DNA of 20,014 bases from assembly GCA_945870575.1 (NCBI GenBank), contig CAMBSK010000038.1, positions 1 through 20,014 of the forward strand. The letters are read 5' to 3'. Position numbers and translations under genes: made by a program. The notes beneath the pieces are model-generated. The model was not told the origin of the DNA. It saw only the letters and a list, made by a program, of their open reading frames with translations, and searched no databases. This stretch comes from Bordetella parapertussis (GTDB taxonomy: Bacteria; Pseudomonadota; Gammaproteobacteria; Burkholderiales; Burkholderiaceae_C). Positions 6,576-13,466 of this stretch are shown piece after piece. Position 1 is the first letter of the stretch. The number at the start of each line of letters is the position of its first letter.

Positions 6576-7489
6576 TAACTGCCACCGGCTTTAAGCACTA
6601 AACCTTGGTAAACCGCCGTGTGCGCCGGCGTGGGTACGCCCAGTTGCAAACCCAATTGGTGCATGCGACCCGACAACCAAGGCAACTCCAGCGCTTTACC
6701 CCGTTCCAGGTCTTCGGACATGGACGAGCGAAAAGACGGCGGGGCGGCGCGCAAGGTTTTCATGTACTCGTCGGCAATACCGGGTCGAACAGTCTCTCCA
6801 TGAGCCGTCGCCACCGCCACCGATTCGTTGATCAGTTGCTGCAAAAACGCTGTGGATTCGGGGTGGCTGAAAATTTCACCGGTGCGCGCGCGAAGCAAAG
6901 AGGTGCAGCCCGAGAACGCGGCAAGACCCATGAATTTTTCCCAGATGATGCGCTGCATATCGTCAACCAGCGTCACTTCAAGCGCGCTGCATTTCGCGCC
7001 CCATTCGCCGAGTTGACGCATGACCGGGTCACCGTCGGCGCTGTCGGCCACCACGCGGTGGAAGCCGCCCGGGCTTTTGATCACGCCGGGGCTGTCTATC
7101 ACCGCAGAAACGTAAATCACGCCGCCGCGCACCTTGGCCTGCGGCAGTTCCTGCGAAATCATGGCCACGCTGTCTATCCCGTTTTGCAGGGTCAGCACCC
7201 GCGTGTGTTCAGACACCAGCGGGCGCATAGACTGCGCCGCCGAGACGGTGTCAGTCAGCTTGACAGCAAACACCACCAGGTCGGCGGTGCCGATGGTTGC
7301 GGGGTCCGAAGTGGCCTTGACCTGCGGCAACAGCAAGTCTTTGTCCGGCATGTGAATGCTTAAGCCCTTGGCCTGCATGGCCTGCAAATGCGCGCCGCGC
7401 GCGATGAATGTGACGTCTGCGCCGGCAGCCTGTAAACGCGCTCCCACGTAGGCGCCGACAGCGCCCGAACCCATGATGGCAATCTTCAT
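6575..7489 (-). CDS. Ketopantoate reductase-family oxidoreductase (ApbA/PanE)
   Basis: NADPH-dependent 2-oxoacid reductase fold, 304 residues, cytoplasmic. The N-terminal Rossmann motif is G7-S-G9-A-V-G12. LQNG (N103) is the conserved nicotinamide-side Asn. K185 (IIWEKF) matches the catalytic Lys, and SSMSEDLERGKALE with E268 matches the C-terminal motif. After K185 the usual NCxINPLTAL-type helix is replaced by MGLAAFSGCTSLLRAR, so it may be a PanE paralogue acting on another keto acid rather than the pantothenate enzyme. The start is set by AAGGAG seven bases upstream of ATG 7489; an upstream in-frame start would precede that SD. The SD sits in one arm of a hairpin (see 7500-7521). It is coupled to the serine hydrolase downstream. 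Confidence 0.88.
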   Translation of the reverse strand: MKIAIMGSGAVGAYVGARLQAAGADVTFIARGAHLQAMQAKGLSIHMPDKDLLLPQVKATSDPATIGTADLVVFAVKLTDTVSAAQSMRPLVSEHTRVLTLQNGIDSVAMISQELPQAKVRGGVIYVSAVIDSPGVIKSPGGFHRVVADSADGDPVMRQLGEWGAKCSALEVTLVDDMQRIIWEKFMGLAAFSGCTSLLRARTGEIFSHPESTAFLQQLINESVAVATAHGETVRPGIADEYMKTLRAAPPSFRSSMSEDLERGKALELPWLSGRMHQLGLQLGVPTPAHTAVYQGLVLKAGGS

Positions 7490-7499
7490 TGTGTGTCTC

Positions 7500-7521
7500 C
7501 TTGGCACGCATCTTAGCCAAG
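7500..7521 (-). promoter_or_regulatory. Hairpin overlapping the ribosome binding site of the reductase gene
   Basis: In the minus-strand transcript CTTGGC (7521-7516) can pair with GCCAAG (7505-7500) around a 10-nt loop. The second arm runs into the AAGGAG SD used by the ATG at 7489, so the structure could limit ribosome access. The stem is only 6 bp. No ligand-binding architecture is recognised. Confidence 0.35.
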
Positions 7522-7524
7522 CAG

Positions 7525-7548
7525 CTCAAGCGGCCTTATTCGCTCGAG
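7525..7548 (-). terminator. Hairpin after cysB, possible weak terminator or attenuator
   Basis: On the minus strand CTCGAGCG and CGCTTGAG pair over 8 bp with one G-U wobble around an 8-nt loop, 25 bases after the cysB stop. The following bases (CTGCTTGGC) are not T-rich, so intrinsic termination would be poor. It stands directly before the RBS hairpin. Confidence 0.3.
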
Positions 7549-7572
7549 AGTAAAGCTCTGCCAATTCTTCAC

Positions 7573-8493
7573 TTAGTTCCCCATCAACTCCGCAATCCGC
7601 GCCGCATTCAATTCCGGGTTGAGCAGTTGCGCAAACTCAAACACAAACTGCCTTAAATACGCCTGCTTTTTGAACGCAATGCGCGCGAGGTTACGACCGA
7701 ACAAATGCCCGGCGGGTCGCACCAGCAGGTCTTCGTCGGTGATATCGCGCACCGCCATCTCGGCGACTATGCCCACGCCCATGCCAAGGCGCACATAGGT
7801 TTTGATCACGTCCGAATCAATCGCTTCCAGCGCAATGCGCGGCGTCAGGTGTTGGGCGGCAAATGCTTTGTCAATACGGGTGCGGCCTGTGAAAGACGGG
7901 TGGTAAGTGATGATGGGCTCATTCGCCAAATCGCTGAGTTGCAGGTCATCCACCGAGGCCAGCGGGTGGTCTTTGGGCAGCACCAGCACGTGTTCCCATT
8001 CGTAACAGGGCAGGGTGATCAACTCCGGGTAATCTGACAAAGACTCGGTGGCAATACCGATTTCAGCGGTTTCGTCCAACACCATGCGTGCTACCTGATC
8101 CGGCGCGCCTTGGTGCAGGCTGATGTTCACGTTCGGATAGGCGCTGCGCAATTGCGCGACCGGTAGCGGCAGCACGTACCGCGCTTGTGTATGCGTGGTG
8201 GCGATGGACAAGGTGCCCGAGTCTTGCGCGCTGTATTGCTCGCCAATGCGTTTGAGGTTGTTCACCTCTCTCAAAATAATGTCTATGCTTTTGAGCACAT
8301 GCTCGCCGGGCTCAGTGATGCGCTTCAGCCGTTTGCCGTGGCGTCCGAAAATCTCTATGCCCAGTTCTTCTTCCAATTCCAAAATGGCTTTGGACACACC
8401 TGGCTGCGAGGTGTGCAGCGATTTAGCCACTTCGGTGAGGTTCAAGTTGCGCTTGACCGCTTCCTGGACAAAGCGGAATTGATGCAGGTTCAT
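7573..8493 (-). CDS. cysB: CysB-family LysR-type transcriptional regulator
   Basis: LysR-type activator of sulfate assimilation; in enteric CysB the co-inducer is N-acetylserine. The protein has 306 residues against 324 in E. coli. The winged HTH covers residues 1-60 (LHQFRFVQEAVKRNLNLTEVA, TSQPGVSKAILELE). CysB signature stretches are all present: ATTHTQARY (sulfate/inducer-contacting Thr/Gln), GIATESL, FTGRTRID, and DSDVIKTYVRLGMGVGIVAEMAV. The C-terminal tail after the effector domain is shorter than in E. coli. It lies 57 nt after cbiX on the same strand, next to the gene that supplies siroheme for sulfite reductase. CysB versus the close paralogue Cbl cannot be fully separated by eye; overall similarity favours CysB. 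Confidence 0.9.
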   Translation of the reverse strand: MNLHQFRFVQEAVKRNLNLTEVAKSLHTSQPGVSKAILELEEELGIEIFGRHGKRLKRITEPGEHVLKSIDIILREVNNLKRIGEQYSAQDSGTLSIATTHTQARYVLPLPVAQLRSAYPNVNISLHQGAPDQVARMVLDETAEIGIATESLSDYPELITLPCYEWEHVLVLPKDHPLASVDDLQLSDLANEPIITYHPSFTGRTRIDKAFAAQHLTPRIALEAIDSDVIKTYVRLGMGVGIVAEMAVRDITDEDLLVRPAGHLFGRNLARIAFKKQAYLRQFVFEFAQLLNPELNAARIAELMGN

Positions 8494-8500
8494 AACAAAT

Positions 8501-8526
8501 CCATATAACGCTATGGGTTCATTATG
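8501..8526 (-). promoter_or_regulatory. Candidate cysB promoter with inverted repeat
   Basis: Upstream of cysB the minus strand carries CATAAT (8526-8521), a good -10 hexamer, but no convincing -35. Just downstream CCATA and TATGG form a 5-bp inverted repeat with a 6-nt spacer (8501-8516), placed where an autorepressor could bind, as CysB does at its own promoter in enterics. Cotranscription from lptFG-cbiX is the alternative. Confidence 0.25.
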
Positions 8527-8550
8527 CCTTTATTTAGGGGTAATTGATCA

Positions 8551-8907
8551 TCAGGCAACGGCGATGCGCGCCAACAAGTCCAGCAAATCGGGGTGTTCGC
8601 CGACCGCAGACTGGCACTCGAAAGTCACTTCTGGATACTGTTGAACCAGCTCGGTCATCATTTGTGGCAAGTCATGGCGTACATGCTTGCCCACGCCCAG
8701 AAACATGGGAACCACGCGTATATGGCTCACGCCTTGCGCCAGCAGGCCGGTGACGGCGGTGGGCAGGTCGGGTTGACTAAGCTCCAGATAGGCGCAGGTG
8801 ACTGGCGTGAGCGGCTGCATAAGCGTCACGCGTTCTTGAACAGCTTGCATAGGGAGATGCCACAGCGGGTCGCGAGAACCGTGGGCAAACAAAATAACGG
8901 CTTGCAT
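8551..8907 (-). CDS. cbiX: Sirohydrochlorin chelatase, short CbiX type
   Basis: Small cytoplasmic ferro/cobaltochelatase inserting a metal into sirohydrochlorin; beside cysB this points to siroheme for sulfite reduction. It has 118 residues, a single chelatase domain like the short CbiX forms. The catalytic His is H9 in LFAHGSRDP. The conserved later motif VVPMFLGVGKHVRHDLP supplies the second metal-side His. The ATG at 8907 shares its A with the TGA stop of lptG (TGATG), so it is translated by coupling; an in-frame TTG one codon earlier is a less likely start. Siroheme rather than cobalamin use is inferred from context. Confidence 0.88.
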   Translation of the reverse strand: MQAVILFAHGSRDPLWHLPMQAVQERVTLMQPLTPVTCAYLELSQPDLPTAVTGLLAQGVSHIRVVPMFLGVGKHVRHDLPQMMTELVQQYPEVTFECQSAVGEHPDLLDLLARIAVA

Positions 8908-10013
8908 CAATGCCTCAGCACCTGGCGGGCAAACACCGCCAGCGAACCCGTCATGAACACAATGCCGGGCGTGGCCGCCGCCAGCCAGGGCGACCAGTCG
9001 TTCAAATTACCGATAAAGCCGAACAGGTTGTTGAACAGCACAAAGGTGATGCCAATGATGACGCCGGCGAACACCATGGAATTCATAGAGGCATTGCGCA
9101 AATGCAAATAAGCAAAGGGCAGGGCCAGCACCACCATCACCAGACAGCCCAGCGGGTAAAAGACTTTTTTCCAGAAATCGATTTCATAGCGGTGTGAAGC
9201 TTGGCCGTTGCTTTTGAGGTGTTGTATGTAATGAAACAAATCCCAGGTAGCCATGCGCTCGGGTTTGAGCAGCGCCACCGACACCATGTCTTCTCTCAAG
9301 TTTGAGGGCCAGGTCATGGCGGGCAGGGAAACCCGGTCAATTTTTTGTTCCAGGCTGATGTCAAAGCTCTGGCGCAGCACTTCTTTGAGGTTCCAGGCTT
9401 GGCCGTCCTCGCTGAATTCGCCGCTGGCAGCATTGATCATCGAAGTCATTTTGCCCTTCTGGTTGAACTCATAAATGCGTATGCCGGTCAATTGCCCGTC
9501 GCGGCTGAGTGCCAGCACATTGACGATGCTGGAAGTGTTATTACTGTTTTCTTTGAGCCAGGCTCCGGAATTACCCAGAGTAATCGTTTCCCCCAGAAAC
9601 TTAGCTTTGAGCATTTGCGCCTGCCGACTGGAGGCGGGCGTCATATAGTCGCCGACCACAAAGGCAATCAAGACAAAAAACAAACCCAGCTCAAGCAAGG
9701 TTCTCAGCGCCTTCCACGGCCCCAGGCCGCTGGTTCGCATGATGGTGAACTCTGAGCTTTTGGCGAAACGCGCCATAACAAAAATCGTACCGATCAGCAC
9801 CGTGATGGGCAGCAATTCGTACAAATGGTTGGGGATCATCAAAGCCACATACAAGGCAGCAACTTGCATGGTGTAGGCACCACCCGGTCCTTTGCCTATC
9901 AGTTTGAGTTCATCTACCGAGTCAAAAAAAATGAACATGGCCAGAAAACCCAGCGTGGCAAGCCCGACCTTGGTCAGTACTTCTTTGTAAATCATGTTGC
10001 GCAGTGTTTTCAT
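8907..10013 (-). CDS. lptG: LPS export system permease LptG
   Basis: Inner-membrane subunit of the LptB2FG extractor that takes LPS from the membrane to LptC. 368 residues: N-terminal transmembrane segments (GLATLGFLAMFIFF, then VALMIPNHLYELLPITVLIGTIF, LGLFFVLIAFVVGDY), a central periplasmic jellyroll (about 130-270), and three C-terminal segments (VFYPLGCLVMVVLALPFAYLH onward). RTSGLGPWK is the coupling-helix-type segment contacting LptB. The start overlaps the lptF stop by 4 nt (ATGA). LptG rather than LptF is assigned from gene order, second as in E. coli, and from the N-terminus. LptB and LptC are not in this window. Confidence 0.93.
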   Translation of the reverse strand: MKTLRNMIYKEVLTKVGLATLGFLAMFIFFDSVDELKLIGKGPGGAYTMQVAALYVALMIPNHLYELLPITVLIGTIFVMARFAKSSEFTIMRTSGLGPWKALRTLLELGLFFVLIAFVVGDYMTPASSRQAQMLKAKFLGETITLGNSGAWLKENSNNTSSIVNVLALSRDGQLTGIRIYEFNQKGKMTSMINAASGEFSEDGQAWNLKEVLRQSFDISLEQKIDRVSLPAMTWPSNLREDMVSVALLKPERMATWDLFHYIQHLKSNGQASHRYEIDFWKKVFYPLGCLVMVVLALPFAYLHLRNASMNSMVFAGVIIGITFVLFNNLFGFIGNLNDWSPWLAAATPGIVFMTGSLAVFARQVLRH

Positions 10014-11119
10014 AGGCTGCTCACCGCGGATGTACCCATGACCGGTCGGGCTTTGTAAAAAATCACACCTTGCTGTTGCCGCCAGAACAAAATCAGACAG
10101 CCCAAGATAAACACAGGCAAATGAAGCGCCAGCAGCATGTGCGTGAAGCTGATGTCACCGGCGCCTATCCAGTTGCGGCTCATGTTGACCATGTTGTAGT
10201 AGGTAAAAAAACTGATGACGGTAACAACCAAGGAGCCTGAGCGGCCGCTGCGCGGGTTGATGAAGGGTATGCCTATGGCCAGGATCAGCAGGTTGAGCGC
10301 GGCCAGTGCCATGCCGATTCGCCAGCCTAATTCGCCCAAATTGGCGTTGCCGGGATTGGCCAGCAATTCTGAGGGTTGCATGGACTGGGCCTCCGATTCC
10401 AGCAGGGCAAGGGGCACGGAGTCAATGCGGGATGAATGCGATTCAAACTCGATCACTTTTAATTCGTTTTTTTCCGTTGAAATATCAACCCGTTGACCGT
10501 TTTTCAAAACCAGATAACGGTCAAGTTCCCGGGTTTCCAGCAGGCCGGTCAGCGCCGTGATGATGGATTGCTTGCCGGGCTCATTAGAGACAATAAAGAT
10601 GCGGTTGCCGTTTTTATCCGACAAGCTGCTGTTATCAATGAAAAAAACGCGCTTGCCGTTGGCCGATTCCTGAAACTGCCCGGGTTTGATGCGCTCAAGA
10701 TCACCGCGTTTTTCAAACCTTTCGCGCATTTCCCGGATTTGTCCGTTGGCCCACGGCCAGACCGTCAGGGACAGCACGGCGATCGCAATCAGCCAGGGCC
10801 AGGCGAAACGCAAAGTCGGGCGAAATAAATTGAAAATGCTCAGACCGCTGCCTTGCCAAATCACCATTTCACTGTCGGCATACATGCGCGACACGGTAGA
10901 CACAATGGCAATATAAAGACTTAAGGTCAATAGAGAATGCAAATTGCTGAGGGTGGTGTAGCCCAGCACCAAACCCACGTCCTGGGGGTTGAATTTGCCC
11001 ACCGATGCGTCGCCAAACGCGCGTATCAGCCAGACGGTAATGACAATGGTGGTCAAGACCACCAGCGTGGCCCAGAAATACCGGGAAAGTTCTTGCCTGA
11101 CTGAGGAATGGAATAACAT
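10010..11119 (-). CDS. lptF: LPS export system permease LptF
   Basis: Partner of LptG in LptB2FG. 369 residues starting MLFHSSVRQELSRYFWATLVVL, a family-typical N-terminus. Transmembrane segments lie near the N-terminus and at residues 60-120 (LSLYIAIVSTVSRMYAD, GSGLSIFNLFRP coupling region), a periplasmic domain at about 130-265, and C-terminal segments after GWRIGMALAALNLLILAIGIPF. The SD is poor (AGG three bases from the ATG). It is divergent from pepA with only 26 bp between the two chosen starts, so promoters must overlap or lie inside the opposing coding ends. The divergent lptFG/pepA-holC order is the same as in E. coli. Confidence 0.93.
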   Translation of the reverse strand: MLFHSSVRQELSRYFWATLVVLTTIVITVWLIRAFGDASVGKFNPQDVGLVLGYTTLSNLHSLLTLSLYIAIVSTVSRMYADSEMVIWQGSGLSIFNLFRPTLRFAWPWLIAIAVLSLTVWPWANGQIREMRERFEKRGDLERIKPGQFQESANGKRVFFIDNSSLSDKNGNRIFIVSNEPGKQSIITALTGLLETRELDRYLVLKNGQRVDISTEKNELKVIEFESHSSRIDSVPLALLESEAQSMQPSELLANPGNANLGELGWRIGMALAALNLLILAIGIPFINPRSGRSGSLVVTVISFFTYYNMVNMSRNWIGAGDISFTHMLLALHLPVFILGCLILFWRQQQGVIFYKARPVMGTSAVSSL

Positions 11120-11145
11120 ACCTGATGGTATCTAAAAGGTTGATT

Positions 11146-12636
11146 ATGAACTTGGAACTTCAAACCCTGTCCTGGGCACAGGCCGCTTCGGCGACAGCCG
11201 ATGCTTTGATCGTGCTAGTTTCTCAAAAAGAGGACAAGAATACCGGACTGTTGGCCAATATGCTGGCCCAGGCTGAAAAAGCAGGCGATTTTTCGACCGC
11301 TGCCGGTCAATGTCTGATGTGGTGGAAGCCCCCGGGTTTGCGCGCCCAGCGTCTGGTGCTGGCCGGTGTCGGTGAAGGCAGGCCGCAGGACATCCGCCAG
11401 GCTGTCACCGCAGGCATTCAGGCTTTGAAAAAAACCAAATCCGCCAAGGTCACTGTGTGTTTGCAGCAAGACCAGGTGCAGCACATGGCAGTTGCTGTTC
11501 AGGCGGCCGCAGATGCGGTGTACGTTTATACCGCCACCAAACCCAGCGCCAAGCCTTCCGGCATTTCTCATGTGAACTTCGGCGTGCCTGACAGCCGCAG
11601 TGCACAAGCCTTGTTTGCTTTTGCCAAAGCGCAGGTCGCAGGCGTCAGCCTGGCGCGTGAATGGGCCAACCGCCCGGCCAACCACGCCACGCCGGATGAC
11701 TTGGCCAAGGCCGCCAAACTCCTTGCCAAGCACCCGCGTGTCAGTTGTGAAGTGCTGGGTTTGAAAGAAGTGACACGTCTTGGCATGGGTTCATTTGCAG
11801 CCGTGGCTCAGGCGTCTGCGCAGCCACTGCGTTTCATTGTGTTGGAGTACAAAGGGGCGGCTGCTTCTCAGGCACCGGTGGTGCTGATTGGTAAGGGCAT
11901 CACTTTTGACACGGGCGGTATTTCACTCAAAGCCGGCGCCGGTATGGATGAAATGAAATTTGACATGTGCGGTGCCGCCAGCGTACTCGGCACCTTCGAG
12001 GCGCTGGCGCAACTCAAACCCGCCATGAACGTGGTTGGCCTGATTCCTGCCTGCGAAAACATGCCGGGCGGTAAAGCCCTCAAGCCCGGTGACGTGGTCA
12101 CCAGCATGAGCGGTCAAACCATTGAAATTTTGAACACCGATGCCGAAGGCCGCTTGATTTTGTGCGATGCGCTGACCTATGCCAAACGCTTCAAGCCCTC
12201 GGCAGTGATTGATATCGCCACCTTGACCGGCGCGTGCGTGGTTGCGTTAGGTCATTTGCGCAGCGGCCTGTACGCCACAGATGAAAAACTTGCGCAAAAA
12301 TTGCAAGCCGCCGGCGAGCAAAGCTTGGACTTGAACTGGCGCATGCCGCTGGACGAGGAATATGCCGAAGGCCTGAAATCCAATTTCGCCGATGTGGCCA
12401 ATGTGGCCGACCGCGCCGCCGGTTCCGTCACCGCCGCCAAGTTTTTGCATCGTTTTGCAAAAGATTTCCCCTGGGCCCACTTTGACATTGCCGGTACAGC
12501 CTGGAAAAGCGGGGCTGCCAAAGGCGCTACCGGCAGACCGGTGCCTTCATTGCTGACATTTTTGATGACCGAGGCTGATCAAGCCAAACCCAGAAAAACA
12601 ACCAAAACCGCAAGCGCCAAAGCCAGCCGCAAGTGA
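11146..12636 (+). CDS. pepA: Cytosol leucyl aminopeptidase (M17)
   Basis: Two-zinc (or Mn) aminopeptidase, normally hexameric, of peptide turnover; E. coli PepA also binds DNA in Xer recombination and carAB control. 496 residues from ATG 11146, which has AAGG six bases upstream; an in-frame ATG at 11125 lacks an SD. Metal and catalytic residues are seen in GKGITFDTGGISLK (K250, D255), MDEMKFDMCGAA, and NTDAEGRL (D332, E334, R336). The N-terminal macro-like domain covers about 1-150. The last 22 residues form a Lys/Ala/Thr-rich basic tail (PRKTTKTASAKASRK) beyond the usual end of the enzyme. It is followed after 19 nt by holC. Confidence 0.95.
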   Translation: MNLELQTLSWAQAASATADALIVLVSQKEDKNTGLLANMLAQAEKAGDFSTAAGQCLMWWKPPGLRAQRLVLAGVGEGRPQDIRQAVTAGIQALKKTKSAKVTVCLQQDQVQHMAVAVQAAADAVYVYTATKPSAKPSGISHVNFGVPDSRSAQALFAFAKAQVAGVSLAREWANRPANHATPDDLAKAAKLLAKHPRVSCEVLGLKEVTRLGMGSFAAVAQASAQPLRFIVLEYKGAAASQAPVVLIGKGITFDTGGISLKAGAGMDEMKFDMCGAASVLGTFEALAQLKPAMNVVGLIPACENMPGGKALKPGDVVTSMSGQTIEILNTDAEGRLILCDALTYAKRFKPSAVIDIATLTGACVVALGHLRSGLYATDEKLAQKLQAAGEQSLDLNWRMPLDEEYAEGLKSNFADVANVADRAAGSVTAAKFLHRFAKDFPWAHFDIAGTAWKSGAAKGATGRPVPSLLTFLMTEADQAKPRKTTKTASAKASRK

Positions 12637-12655
12637 TGCTCTTAAAACTGCGGCC

Positions 12656-13102
12656 ATGACCGAAGTTGCATTTCATTTCAACGCGGTTGACAAACTGGCT
12701 TATGCCTGTCGCTTGCTACGCAAAGCTTGCGCCTCGTCTGCCAGGGTCATAGTGACGGGGGACGCTGAGCAAATGAAATTGCTCGATGCGCAATTGTGGA
12801 CGTTTGATCCCATGTCTTTTGTGCCTCATTGCCTGTCGGATGCTTCGCCGGAAATTTTAGCGCTGACACCGGTTATTCTGACAACAGACGGCAATTTGCC
12901 TACATCAGTGCCGCACCACGAGGTAATGATTAACCTGGGTCAATCGCTGATCAAGGGGTTTGAAACTTTTGAGCGGGTCATTGAAGTGGTCTGCCTGGAC
13001 GAGCTAGACAAGGCTTTGGCGCGACAAAGATGGAAACACTATTCTGAGCGCGGTTATCCGCTGGTTCGTCATGACCTGAGTCCTAAGAAAGTCCCTGCGT
13101 GA
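12656..13102 (+). CDS. holC: DNA polymerase III chi subunit
   Basis: Clamp-loader accessory subunit linking the replisome to SSB. 148 residues, the normal size. The start TEVAFHFNAVDKLAYACRLLRKA and the end ALARQRWKHYSERGY match HolC. The position just after pepA is conserved with E. coli. There is no strong SD in the 19-nt gap (CTGCGGCC), so it probably depends on pepA transcription. The stop overlaps the GTG start of the next gene (GTGA). Confidence 0.93.
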   Translation: MTEVAFHFNAVDKLAYACRLLRKACASSARVIVTGDAEQMKLLDAQLWTFDPMSFVPHCLSDASPEILALTPVILTTDGNLPTSVPHHEVMINLGQSLIKGFETFERVIEVVCLDELDKALARQRWKHYSERGYPLVRHDLSPKKVPA

Positions 13103-13374
13103 GTACGCCTCCCGCAATGCCTGATGCTGTTCCCGTCTTGACTGAAGCCATTCAGCTCAACGACTCATTGCGCCCGGCGATTCTTCCCTGGCAAATGAAA
13201 ACCCGTGTGCATGAAGTGATGGGTCCGGCTTACGTCGACCAGGATGCGCTGGCTGACAAGGTGATAGAAAAGGTCAACAGCCGTATTGCGGAATTGATGC
13301 CGGATTTATTGCGTGAATCGGTAGACCAGGTGCTGAAAGAACACGCTCAGGAGCAGCTTAGAAAGAATTCTTAA
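13099..13374 (+). CDS. Small conserved-looking helical protein, function unknown
   Basis: 91 residues, GTG start overlapping the holC stop by 4 nt (GTGA), so very likely translated by coupling. The N-terminus is Pro/Ala-rich (STPPAMPDAVPVLTEAI), followed by RPAILPWQMKTRVHEVMGP and a charged amphipathic region (DALADKVIEKVNSRIAELMPDLLRESVDQVLKEHAQEQ) likely to form helices. No signal peptide or membrane segment. No named family is recognised; the tight coupling hints at a role beside HolC, but this is inference. A weak AT-rich hairpin and T-run (AAAGAA/TTCTTT, about 13362-13383) at its end may terminate the pepA-holC operon. Confidence 0.75.
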   Translation: MSTPPAMPDAVPVLTEAIQLNDSLRPAILPWQMKTRVHEVMGPAYVDQDALADKVIEKVNSRIAELMPDLLRESVDQVLKEHAQEQLRKNS

Positions 13375-13387
13375 GTTCTTTTTAATG

Positions 13388-13403
13388 AATCAATGCATTG
13401 ATT
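13388..13403. promoter_or_regulatory. Perfect 16-bp palindrome overlapping the -35 of the binding-protein gene
   Basis: AATCAATGCATTGATT is a perfect inverted repeat without spacer. It abuts and partly overlaps the candidate -35 (13402-13407), a position suited to an operator. A second, looser repeat (TGATT, 7 nt, AATCA) follows at 13400-13416. The cognate regulator is unknown. Confidence 0.45.
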
Positions 13404-13431
13404 GATCACTAATCAACTTGTCCGCTATTAT
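13402..13431 (+). promoter_or_regulatory. Candidate sigma-70 promoter for the ABC binding-protein gene
   Basis: TTGATC (-35), 18-bp spacer and TATTAT (-10, one mismatch) lie 35 bases before the GTG start. The downstream leader is T-rich and includes the AAGGAG SD. Confidence 0.5.
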
Positions 13432-13466
13432 CGTTTTCATTTCATTTTTTATTCAAGGAGCTTCAA

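Noticed and set aside
6605..7363. 252-codon open frame on the plus strand
   Set aside because: Antisense to the PanE-family gene; the Arg/His-rich product with no motif is typical of a GC-rich shadow frame.
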